Shown here: positions 38,101 through 48,600 of the stretch, piece by piece
Numbering within the stretch: the first letter of the stretch is position 1
Layout: each line of letters starts with the position of its first letter
Source: Sabellastarte sp. h YS-2021
Lineage: Eukaryota > Annelida > Polychaeta > Sabellida > Sabellidae
Direction of reading: 5' to 3'
DNA: 64,000 nucleotides
Assembly: GCA_964017235.1 (NCBI GenBank)
Contig: OZ024927.1
Span: 23,083,160 to 23,147,159 of the forward strand
Position numbers and translations under genes: made by a program
Notes under the pieces: generated by a model
The model's database searches: none
Seen by the model: only the letters and a program-made list of their open reading frames with translations
Told to the model about the DNA's origin: nothing

Positions 38101-38271
38101 AGTGACTCTATGTGTCCTGACATAAATGAACAAAATGGATTTGGTAGTGGGTCCATCATATTTACGTCCATGCAGGCCGACATCGCACCTAGTCTGAATT
38201 CTGTTTTGACTCTTATGGTAATGTACAAAGAGGCCAACAATACAAAGAAGGAATGTAACAGTCCGCATCAT
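35186..38271 (-). pseudogene. LINE-A2 endonuclease-reverse transcriptase, two frameshifts
   Basis: The coding region begins at ATG 38271 with a hydrophobic leader (TFLLCIVGLFV) and a 2A-like GDVALNPGP motif at residues 74-82. An APE endonuclease follows (TETH, CGDFNLHV, ISDHK). The frame breaks near 37018 in a G/T run. The second frame carries the RT ([55 protein letters not shown] at about 36045). A second shift near 35780 leads into the C-terminal frame (SSRLDYCNSPFRSLS, LHWLPVRQRIIFKT) ending QKSFPP. All catalytic boxes remain, so only two small indels keep it from being an intact ORF. It was probably active fairly recently. Confidence 0.85.
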
Positions 38272-38350
38272 AAGGAATTACAAACCACAGACGAAATGGA
38301 AACATGCAAAAATTGACAGCAAAAACATTAAGGACAATAAAGTACAAACC

Positions 38351-38497
38351 ACAACCAAAAATGACTGAGTAAATCCCGGTAAAGGACAGTAATGCCCGTA
38401 ATATCCACTAGCAGAATATTCAAAATATAAAACACAACCAAACAGCACCGAGTAACTCCCGGTAGTGGGCGATAATACCCGCAATATCAACTAGGAC
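38351..38497 (-). promoter_or_regulatory. Tandem 5'-UTR units of LINE-A2
   Basis: Two roughly 63-bp units offset by 83 bp (38351 and 38434) each contain ACAACCAAA, CCCGGTA, AGTAATGCCCG or GATAATACCCG, and ATATC-ACTAG. LINE-A1 has one related unit at 3911-3975. LINE 5' UTRs often use tandem monomers as internal promoters; that role here is inference. Confidence 0.55.
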
Positions 38498-38600
38498 AAC
38501 TGTTGTACAGTTAAAAGCATTCAGAACAATATAAAAAGGATAAATAACTAAAGGTATATCATGGAAAGCAGTAATGATAAGAAAAAGTACGACTAAAAGC

Positions 38601-41498
38601 CCAGATTATTTGGTATTTTCCATCAATTGTATATGTTGTTAAAATTATGCGTCCGTTACGGTCCTACCGAACACCGAACACCATCATGGGTTTCCTTCGT
38701 TGTTCTTGTACTTCCCCTTGGCGTATGGGATTAATCTTTTGACCTTCTCTTGACCTTGTTTTCACCTCATGGTCAAATGTGACTGAATCCAGATTGTAGA
38801 TCAGTTGGATCTGCTCTGGGGCTTGTGCTCAGATTTTATTGTGTAAAAACAAGTCTTGTGTAAAACATCTCCAGCTTCTGCGGTTGCAGGATTGACCTTT
38901 CTTTGACCTTGTTTACTTATAGTTGGCTGGCCACTTTAGTGGATCAAATTGCGGAAAACATCCAGCAATCATCTCTTACTGATTTTTCCTTCACCTTGGT
39001 TGAACTTGGTATTTGACCTTTGATCTTGCATTGTAACTTAGTTATATCTGTCCTGGTAGTTATGGGTTTGAATCCTCTCAATGCTTCTTTGCACTGAGAT
39101 TTTGCATCTTATTGATACTTTGCTTTGGGTGGAGGAATGCAAGTAATTTTGTAAACAGACAACATACAAACACCACCAAAAACATGTCCTTCTTGACAGA
39201 AGTAATACGGATCTTGGTTTGGAGGGGAACCTAGTTACCAAACTCTACTAGTACACTTTATTGCTCTGGAACCACCAAAACGAGATAAAAAATAACAATT
39301 CTAACAATACTGTTTCCGAGATAAATTCATTTTTGAGTTTTATGCAGAAGTTCAAGATGGCTGCCGAAATGGCGGGTTAGCAATTTTTAGCTAGAAGTAG
39401 TAGAGGCATCTGCATATACCCTCGGACCTGTATAAATTTCATCAAAACAGCTCTATCTTGTACCATTTCTGAGCTAAACACGTTTTTATATTTTGTGCAG
39501 AAATTCAAGATGGCAAACACAATCTTTAGAAGTGTCTTCATAATGAATTTAATTTAAGATTTTGAAGATTTTATCTTAATAAAAGTTGACGACATAACTT
39601 TGGCATAAAATTGCATATTAATACTCCATGGTTGTACCTTTATTTATTTTATTATTTCACCTATTTATTATAGTAAAATGCATATTACAAACTGACAGAA
39701 AAAGCTCACTCATTAAAAAATCATACTCACTCACTGAAGGCAATTTAATTGGAATTCACAAAAGGTGCTAGACTAAAGTTTTGGCGTAAATTATGTCTTA
39801 AAGATAAGGATGCTAATATGATGACATACGTTTCTCACTTTATGACAACTATATGAAAACGTGGTCAGATTATGATTGACAGGTAACTAGGTAACATCTC
39901 AACTGGATTTTATTTCTTTCATTTAAAATATACACCCTCACCCCCACCCCCACCCGCAAATATGGGGTAACGGTATTGTAATCACCTCAACTTTTTATCT
40001 TTTTGTCTCTCCTTCTGCGCACATAACTCCAAAACTGTAAACTGGTCATATTTTCAGACAAGGAGGGGTCTACACATGATTCGATCCTCTTCAAAGGTGA
40101 TACAGATCGAGATTCCAGAAATGCTTTTGTGATTTTTTTTTTGGCAGTGTAAACTTGCTAAACTGAAAATAACTATTAATTTATTAATCGAGGTTATGTT
40201 TTCATTCAAGGTTTGGTCTACCTATTTCTTGGTCCTCTTTAAAGTTGATCTTGATCTGGGCAAGGATTAATGCATTGTTTTGTTTTGTAAATCTTTTCTT
40301 GGTCAATAATCTCATACTTAAGAGTAAATTCAGCAGAGACTTGAGACGTTTCATAAATCTGCTAATATCCCATGTTGTTAACATGATCGTTACTATATTT
40401 AACTCAATGTAGCTGTAACATTTATTGCTGAACCTTAAATGGAAAAAATAGTTTAATTGTAAAATGGATATTTGCTGTACCAAGGTCTACTTTTGTATTT
40501 ATTCCCATACTTGTCTCAATACTTAATTGAATAATAGCATGCAAAGTGTACCCATCAAATTAATTATTGTTTTACATCAGTAAAACACACATTAAAAATT
40601 GCAAGTATCATGTTGTTTGGCAAAACTGGGGGTAAAATAATTGCTAGATTGCATTGCTATCTCATGGTTAATCCCCTTTCTCATTATTTCCATCGTGATA
40701 AACCCTCTCTCCATTTGTTAAAATAGTTCGGGTTGTTTCTACAGGACTAGACAGGAAACTACCATGTCAAGCTGTAAACCCCTACCAGACATGCTGTATC
40801 AGGCAAACCGAAATGACTAGAGAAGTGTACAGAATCACCATGACCAAACTTGCAGTCGGTATTGCCAAGCCAGTTTGATGATTTTTGGGGGAAAAAGAGG
40901 ATCCTGATGGAATCCATCATTTGGTTGACTGTCCTTGACCTTATGTATCCATTTTTTGATTGGTCAACACTTGATCCTTTTTCCCCAGAAACTGGCCCAG
41001 TGGAACACCCCTTTATAGAGATTCTGAAAAGGATCCAATATTTACAGATTTAATACTTATTTTATGGACCAATTCCGATGTTCAAACCCTTAGTTAGGTT
41101 GGCATCTAGATCCTGACAAGCCAGAATGTATAACATCCTGTGTGGGAGGTGAAACCGACCCAGATCTTACCTGCTTATTTTTATGGATTTTGATCCCCAA
41201 CTCCCAACTTTTCCAAGCCATCCTGGAGTCGTAGAGTCAGATATAGGGTCGGCTCCAGTGGAACATACCCATAATATTGGCAATGTATTGTGGCACAACC
41301 ACAAATCTGATATGGTGCTGCCACAGGGTCAGATACATCCCCTCTAGTAACCAAAGAAAATGATGAAAAATGTGTTAAAACTGGACCAGAAATAAGGAAG
41401 TTTTGTCTATTTTAACTTGAGGTGTTTGCTCTAGGGTATCAAGTTTCTCTGCAGCTTAGGCGTGTTGTCTGTGTGATGAAATTACCCACATTACACTT
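38601..41498. other. Non-coding stretch rich in TTGACCTT motifs
   Basis: From 38735 to 39020 the motif TTGACCTT or a close variant recurs many times. From 39250 to 39560 and at 39990-40130 the text resembles old dispersed repeats. A C-rich run is at 39940-39955. No gene is recognised. Confidence 0.5.
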
Positions 41499-42896
41499 GG
41501 GCCGTATTCACTGACATGAATCAGTGAAAATTAGATGAAATTTGAGCAAAAATTGATCAATTTGGACCAAATTTTTGGATCAGCTCAAATGGGTTTTCAT
41601 GAAACATTTGATCTGATTTTTCAATCAAATTGTGGTATATCTTTCATTCATGTGCTTTCATCAATGCGTTTTGATTAACTTTTGGATCAAGATTGTCAAA
41701 AAAACTGTTAGAAGATTTCACAGGGAAGAAGATAAATGTTTTAATCTGTCATTACAGAGGTAGGGGATACTTCATGACTGAAAAAAACTTCAAAAAATTT
41801 CCCATGTGTTTAAAGAAATCTTCAAAATTGTGAAAAAAAACAACAGATCAACTACTTAATCTTTTCTGCTCAAATGATCCATCGTTGGCTCACTGGAAAC
41901 TTTTTTCTAACTTTATCTTAATTTTGATCTGATCTTAATCCATGTTATTGAACACTAAATAGCTGGGGCGGTATTCGCTAACAAGGATTAAGATCAGATC
42001 AAATTTGAGAAAAAAGTTTCAAGTGAGCCATAGAATCAAATAGCTATTCAGAAACCATGGATCACTTGAACTGAAAAGATGAAATATTTGATCTGACTTG
42101 GTATGAATTTCACACAATTTAAAAAGGTCTATTCAGTTGTGAAATACTGTCTGCCTCTGTAATAACTGATTAAAACATTTATCTTCCCTGAGAAATAAAT
42201 CTTCTATCAGTTACTTTTGATCTGTCTTGATCCAAAATCTAATCCATCAAAGAGCATGGATCATTGTTAATCCAAAATTTGATCAAAATATCAGATCAAA
42301 TGTTTCATGAATACCATGCAATGTGAGCTGATCCAAACATCTGATCAAAAAGTAGGGATGGGTCGGTAGTTCCGGTATCTCGGTATCGAGAGCATTTTAC
42401 TGAAATACCGAGACGAAATTTTAAAACCGCCACTTCGCTTGTCAACATATATAATGGAAGGAAGAGTTAAAATATTAGAAACATACCCAAAATCTGAAGA
42501 AATTATAAGCTTTTATCCCCATATTTTCGTCCATTTGCAGGCTTTTATAGCGACACTTTGAGTAGAACTGCCATGTTTGGGTTACGACACTTTATAACCT
42601 AACTCTCGCTTGACAACACATAAAATAGAAGGAAAACTTAAAATGTTGTGAACAAACAAAAAAACTGAAGAAATTATACAGGTTTCTTTTGTATTTTGGC
42701 CATTTGGGGACTTTAATTGCGATGTCGTCAAGAGGAAACGTCCATGTTTGACTGGGATGCACTAAAACGCCGAGTCCCGGAATTGGTACGGTTTTGCATT
42801 GGTGACCTCCCGATGTAGACATTTTTGGTACCAACCCATCATTTTTGTTCTAATTTGATCTGATCATCACTGATCCATGTTAGTGAATACCACCCC
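41499..42896. repeat. Large imperfect palindrome (about 455-bp arms) with a nested element in the right arm
   Basis: The left arm is 41499-41957 and the right arm 41965-42896; the latter is about 446 bp once the insert at 42355-42840 is removed. Arm landmarks in mirror order: GTATTCACTNACATG at the outer ends; TTTCATGAAACATTTGATCTGAT at 41594 against its complement near 42290; GAAGATAAATGTTTTAATC at 41728 against its complement near 42170; and AGTGAGCC flanking the centre. Each arm also has its own inverted ends (GGTATTCNCTAACANGGATNA), so it looks like two inverted copies of a 455-bp non-autonomous element meeting head to head. Confidence 0.75.
42355..42840. mobile_element. 486-bp TIR element nested in the palindrome
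   Basis: It begins GGGATGGGTCGGTA and ends with the inverted counterpart TACCAACCCATC, interrupting text that is continuous in the opposite arm. It is GC-richer than its surroundings and has no transposase. It contains two internal CAACATATATAATGGAAGGAAG / CAACACATAAAATAGAAGGAA-type segments. Confidence 0.6.
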
Positions 42897-42936
42897 TGCA
42901 TTATATATGTGTGCTTAACTTGCATATCACTTGTAA

Positions 42937-43016
42937 GTGGTCATTGCACATACACCGTGGTCATTGCACATACACCGTGGTCATTGCACATACACCGTGG
43001 TCATTGCACATACACC
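42937..43016 (+). repeat. Minisatellite, 20-bp unit, four perfect copies
   Basis: The unit GTGGTCATTGCACATACACC repeats exactly at 42937, 42957, 42977 and 42997. The ORF running through it is a by-product of the repeat. Confidence 0.95.
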
Positions 43017-43811
43017 GGAATACATGGTGGAATATAAAAGAGGCTTAAGCAATGTGTATTATATGACTTCAAACAAATCACATTGTCTTGTGTTGAAAAA
43101 ACCTCTCCACAAATCCCATTCGAAAACATTTTACCATACATTTTTGAAAGAGAACAAATTGCTATTGGAGGTCGCAGGTAATGAAAACAGAAAGTTTTAA
43201 TTGACACTAAACATCACGTTTGCTTTTTGCGGCCAGAAAGTCATTAGGATGTTGTTTATGTGGTCATAATTTAACAGACCACAGTTGTGTTAATTAAACT
43301 GAGTGTCTTCATATGATATTGGACTATTTACCATTGTGACTAAAGTAACTGCAGCAGTCACGTTATGAGTTATTTTTAGTTAATAACTGATCCATTCTAA
43401 GGAACTTACAAAAACAATACTGCGTAGTATTTTAAAATAATTGATGACTTTGTTATTTAGTAAGTATTTAATATAAAAATCAACTACGGTTTCCGAAATG
43501 AAGAATGTAAGTTTAGTATGGTCAATAATTGTCCAAATGAATAAATTTTATTTTATTTCATTTCCCTTCAAATGGGTGCTAGAAATTAAATACCTTAAGA
43601 ATCTGATTAAATTGGATTAGAATAGATCAAATCAGAATATATTTTACTTTACGTTTATTCTATTTTGCTTTTAAATATGTCATTATGGGATAGACAATAT
43701 AAAAGATAAGGTTAGATGAGACATGAAAGCATTAACTTCTAGTATTGCACATATCGGAATTGACAATATAATATCTTCATGTAAGATTTATTCAAGCAAT
43801 ATAATTTATTT

Positions 43812-44112
43812 GCTCTAACCTCACTTTCAACACATTGTATAGGTTATATTTTGACGGGTAGTTCTAAGGGCAGGGAAAACCAGTACATATTAGGTGCTGT
43901 ACTGTGGGATTCTGTACTGTAACTGTCAACTGCGGGTCATTTGCTTAAATTGGGATAGAAACAAGACCAAAGGGGTTTTGGTCCACTAGCGTGAGCCGCA
44001 AAGCCATCAGAAACACGAGTAGTGCACTGAAGTGGTCACCCATCCAAGCACTAACATAACCCATTGTTGCTTATCTTCAGTGAAGAGACAGGTACTCATC
44101 ATGCTACACAAC
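43812..44112 (-). mobile_element. 5S rRNA-headed SINE
   Basis: The minus-strand head (about 44110 to 43995) follows 5S rRNA order: GATAAGCAACA, GTTAGTGCTTGGATGGGTGACC (positions 44065-44030 region), then a terminal GTGTTTCTGATGGC. This includes the internal pol III promoter region of 5S genes. The 3' part (43960-43812) carries TGTACTGGTTTTCCCTGCCC, AACTACCCGTC and TGTGTTGAAAG, nearly the same as the tRNA-headed SINE at 6934-7180. It ends in AAATAAATT. It is too diverged to be a functional 5S gene. Confidence 0.85.
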
Positions 44113-44399
44113 AATTTATAAAAGTCGGGAGACAAAAAGAAGTGAAAAAGTCATCTCTAGATAGCTAGAGCCCATGTTTAAAAATGACTATATTTGAATG
44201 AAAGTCTTCATTTTTTAAGTAAAGTTAGGAGCCCAGGAGGCACTTGTTTCTCCATTTCCAGGATCTCATTATGTATTGTTGTTTATGAGTTCAGCACAAG
44301 AGAGCAGGCTAATTCTTTAGTCATGAATCTGACAGTACAACAGTGATTTGCTGTCAGTAATATTCTGTGCATGTCTTTTACAGCCTTATATTAGCCTTT

Positions 44400-44720
44400 C
44401 TTTTGTCACTGGTTGTCTGAACTTCCTCAGCTCCTACCTTTCTCAGGCATCATGCACCTACAACACCAGATGTAGAAAACCTGACAGGTAATACCTCAAT
44501 GTCTTCACTGCAGAGGTCAAAAAGCACATTGGCCATAGTTTTGAAAACAATGCTTCAAATTTATAGAATGGGCTCCCAGATGATATTAGAAATTTGTTTT
44601 ACTGTCATCTTTCATATGAAAATTAAAGCCATATATCCTCAGTATTACTGGGTTTTAGGCAACAGTAGAAGACTTACCTATTAAGAGTAGCCTATCCTGC
44701 AACATAGTCTTCCCCCTATA
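44400..44720 (+). pseudogene. LINE-B C-terminal remnant
   Basis: Broken frames give NGLPDDIRN near 44570 and RVAYPAT near 44685. These are counterparts of WNDLPDEVRS and KAYPP at the C-terminus of LINE-A1, and of the end of the 55-kb LINE-B copy. DIRS-A begins about 250 bp downstream. Confidence 0.6.
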
Positions 44721-44964
44721 GGATGCTAACATTTGGACAGACTCCTTCTAGCAACTGGACTATCGGGTTTTTGGGGGTTGTTTGTTGTTGTTGTTTTTTG
44801 TTTTGTTTTTTTTGGACTGAGGTGACTTAGAGGATGTCTACAACAATTTGAGATTTCACAATTACTTCTTTAAACCCAATAAAGTTCACCCTCGGTAGAG
44901 TTCCCATCAGCCTTGTGTTTCTGGTGATGGCATGACTTTGTATCTTTGCTCCTCTTTTTTGTGT

Positions 44965-45212
44965 CTGTCGGGGGCAGTGTCAAGGCATTGGCCCAGTCAG
45001 TCCTCCTCCAACAAAATCTTATTTTAAAATCTTGGGATACCAGTCTACTTACATAATCAAAAATTTGGGTTACCAAGGGTCTCAATCTTCGAAATCAGGG
45101 AGTTTTTCAAACCTATTGGCTAAGAGGTTTGTTTCCTGGCATTTCCCACCAAAATTCGGGGAACACATCATTATTGAATTGGAATCTGAAGACTCTAGAT
45201 GGACTTTTTGTT
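44965..45212 (+). repeat. DIRS-A left repeat A1 (248 bp)
   Basis: It begins CTGTCGGGGGCAGTG and ends GGACTTTTTGTT. It is identical to A2 at 51019-51266. It forms the left terminus of the element; upstream sequence is unrelated. Confidence 0.93.
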
Positions 45213-45602
45213 ATTCTCAGGGCCTTCAGATTCGATTGTATTTGACAAGATGTTTTAGAATTTTAGTTATTTTACAAGTTTTTACATTCTGCTGAAAGAA
45301 CTGAACTTATATACTGTATGGAGATAATGTGTGATATTGACTGCTGCTAAGAATGTTATTTGCTGAACACCATCACTTTGCTCTCGTTTGACAACCTCAG
45401 GCTTGATTTCCATTGCCCCTGGGGGGCTATTAAGGGACGGTCTAACCTATTTTCTTGTGTTTTGGTCATTTTACCAATTGGTTGAGAATTGAGATCGAAT
45501 TACTGAAATCAAGCTGTGAAACCGTCATTCAAGAGCACTGAGAAGGGTGTGCTTCTTGTATATTTTCAGTGATCATTAAACATTGATTGTTAAAATTAAA
45601 AT
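45213..45602 (+). other. DIRS-A 5' leader
   Basis: 390 bp between repeat A1 and the first ATG. No ORF in the Gag frame. Transcription probably starts in A1 or here, but no TATA-like signal stands out enough to name. Confidence 0.5.
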
Positions 45603-48600
45603 ATGGGAAAACAGAGGAAAAACTGTTGGAAATGTGAGGAAAAGCATTACCCACCAACGGGTAGGAACTGTGTTAAAAGTGACATTTTCAATAGTACAGC
45701 AAGGAGTAGTAGTGATGGAGGGTCAGGGGTAGCTGGACCTAAGGAGAGGGACTCTAACGTTATCTCCAGTGCCCCTAAGAAGTCACTGCCAACCAGTGGG
45801 TCTGGAGCATCAGAGGAGATCCAGAAACAGATCCTAGAGCAACTGCAGCGAGTCAACCAGCGCTTAGAAGTAGTGGAAGATAGGATCGAGACAGGAACCC
45901 ATCACTCCAGGAGTCAGCATGCTGGAGCCAGCTCAAGGAAGTTAAGTAGTCCTTTGCATAGAACTGTTAAACATGTTTTGTCTGATACAGAATCGTCAGA
46001 GGACGAGTCAATACCAAGTTTAAGGCACATGAGGAAGTCAGAAAAAATTCAGCGAGATATAGATAGTAGAATCAGGGAACTGGAAAAGCAAAGTGAAGCC
46101 ACAGGTACTGAAGCAAAAATCAAATCTAAACGTGGGGGGAACGTTGATGTTTTGGTGAAAAATAAGGTGGCATGGCCACATGAGGCGATATTAGGTGGGG
46201 CAACTAGGGCTAGATTGTCGTATGACCAATTAAGTATGTCACAGTGGGTGCAGGGGTTCTGCAAGAACATGTTAGATGAACCTGATCACAAAATTAGAGA
46301 AAATATGATTCAGTATATGGGGGAACTTTTTGAAGATGCAACTGATTTTTCGTGGCAGGGAGCCAAGGCTGCCCATGCGGTCTTACTGTGTGAATTTGAA
46401 AGGGGGACTGTAAATTGGGAAAACACAGCAAGAATTGACAGAATTCGCAGAGCACATGCTCAGAAACATGTAAATACAGCCAGATCTTGGGGTAAAAATG
46501 ATAAAAATTCAAAGCCATGGTATTGCAAACAGTTTCAGGCGGGAACATGTTCTTTTGCAAAAGACCATGAGGTGAATGGAAAAACCCACAAACATATCTG
46601 CTCTTTCTGTATAAGTCAAGGTAGATTTTTAGGACATGCAGAGAAAGACTGCATCTTCAGTAAACGACACAATCAAAAAAAACGAATAAGTAGCTGTCCT
46701 TCTGTGTATAAAAAGGGGGGCAGCAGGTGTGTTCAGCAACAAATTTTTGATGTAAATGATACTATGGAGAGTAATTGTGTGTCTGACAATGTAAATCATG
46801 CAGTTCAAGTGGTAGCAGAGGTCATATCGGGTCAAGGTCAAACTCGACTGACCAAACATACCCATAAATCTGCAGGTAAATCAAATACTCCCAGTAATGA
46901 CAAACAGTACTTCCAAAAGTACAGGTCCCTGTCGGGACAATGTTATGATACAGCAAGGCGGGTCGTGGGCAGAAAATTCTATAATAAAAACACAACCCCC
47001 ACCCAAATTGAAAGTCTATTAGTTCGTCCCTTGACCCATAGCATCAACATTTTCAAAGCCAATGCACAGAAACAGGTTGCAAGGTCATATGCATGTGTGG
47101 TTAAAAATAGAACTAAAAATCAGTCAAGTAGCTACAAGTATTGCAAAGGGGGCGTTTTCTGGGCCAAAAAGGGTGTAAACATCCCTATATCAAAAACAGA
47201 AGCGCGAACTCCTGTAGGTTCAAAAGAATTCAATACTAATGCAAGTAGTAGCAAACAACCAAGTCGGTGCGACCGTCATGATACCAAGGAAAGGGGGGCC
47301 CCCCATACAAATGTCAACACCTTGCATAATGGCCAGGGGGCAAAGGTTCGGGGTTGTGAAAGTAATGACATGAAGAATGAGGTTGAATACAAGAAAATCG
47401 TGACTGAAACCGATCCTATTACTGATCAGGTGTTGCTATTCGATATTCGGAATGCTGAGGGTGACAAATTTGTCAATTCAATAATTTTTGGTGACAATAA
47501 AAAGATTGTGACCCCAGTCGAATGCAGATCCTATGATCAATGGCGACTCCAGTCTGACATGAATTTCGGATTTATTCCACTTACGGATCCGGTTCTACCC
47601 ACCACTGATAAGGTAGCAGGTGCTCGGTTCTCTGATCACATACAGTTGCATAAGGAAGTCAGGAGATACAATCTTCCTAACTACCTTGGGGCACGAATCC
47701 CGGTGAATTCCCAGATGAATATTCGGGCATGGAAAGACTTGCTGGGGGACTACTGGGATCAGCAACTAATTCAGTGTTTGGAATTCGGTTTTCCTTTGGG
47801 TTTTAATAGGCTTTGCTCACTAAAACATGATAAAGTCAACCATAAATCGGCAGTAGAGTTCCCACAGGATGTGGAAAAATACATTCAGGAAGAAAGATCA
47901 TTTGGGGCCATTATTGGCCCATTCGAAAAAGCTCCAATTGAGAACTTGCATTATTCACCATTTATGACTCGCCATAAACCTAATTCGGATACTCGACGAG
48001 TCATATTGGACCTTAGCTGGCCCAGAGGCGATTCTGTAAATGCTGGGGTGGAGAAAGATGGTTATCTAGGGGCAGATTTTAAACTTACTTTTCCAAGTAT
48101 TGATGATCTGACAAAAGAACTAGTGAAAATTGGGAAAGGGGCCCATATTTTTAAAGTTGACGTTAGTCGGGCCTTCAGGCATCTGAATGTTGACCCTGGG
48201 GACTTTGATCTCTTGGGTTTGAGCTGGAATGGAACATATATAGACACAAGAATTCCCTTTGGAAGTCGCCATGGCAGCCAATTCATGCAGCGAACCAGCG
48301 ACGCAGTGCGTCATATCATGCGTCAACGTGACGTAAGCGTCATAAATTATATAGATGATTTCCTTGGTTACGGCACGCCCGACGTTGCGCGACGCTCGTA
48401 TGACGCCTTAATTGACGTCATGGCCAAATTAGGTATCACAATCAGTAAGAAGAAGTTGGTGGCTCCAACCACCCAAGCAGTTTGCTTAGGGATCCTGATT
48501 GATACAGTCCAAGGGACTGTAGCCATTCCCCCTGACAAGTTACAGGATATAAAAATTATGATCAAGCAATGGAAAGGCAAAAAGGTCTGTACTAAACGTG

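Larger units (their letters stand above)
35036..38600 (-). mobile_element. LINE-A2, near full-length CR1/L2-type LINE with two frameshifts
   Basis: Same organisation as LINE-A1: 5' UTR with tandem units (38351-38497), EN-RT coding region, 3' hairpin (35061-35095), and a short CAAT-type tandem tail (about 35036-35053 in plus coordinates). It is clearly homologous to LINE-A1 but substantially diverged, so the two are different subfamilies and not recent sister copies. The 5' boundary is approximate. Confidence 0.75.

Noticed and set aside
35157-38683. Inverted TACCGAACACCG motif near both ends of LINE-A2 (about 35170 and 38667) as terminal inverted repeats
   Set aside because: A single near-match of about 15 bases, one copy inside the LINE 3' UTR and one outside its 5' end. 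LINEs do not have TIRs, so probably chance or an old 3' UTR scrap.
43985-44110. Functional 5S rRNA gene
   Set aside because: Only the 3' two thirds align well, with many substitutions, and it is fused to a SINE tail with no terminator.
45032-45295. ORF through repeat A1 (and 50939-51280 through B1/A2)
   Set aside because: No ATG at a plausible start, no motif, not in frame with Gag. The open frame is probably chance in a 248-bp repeat.
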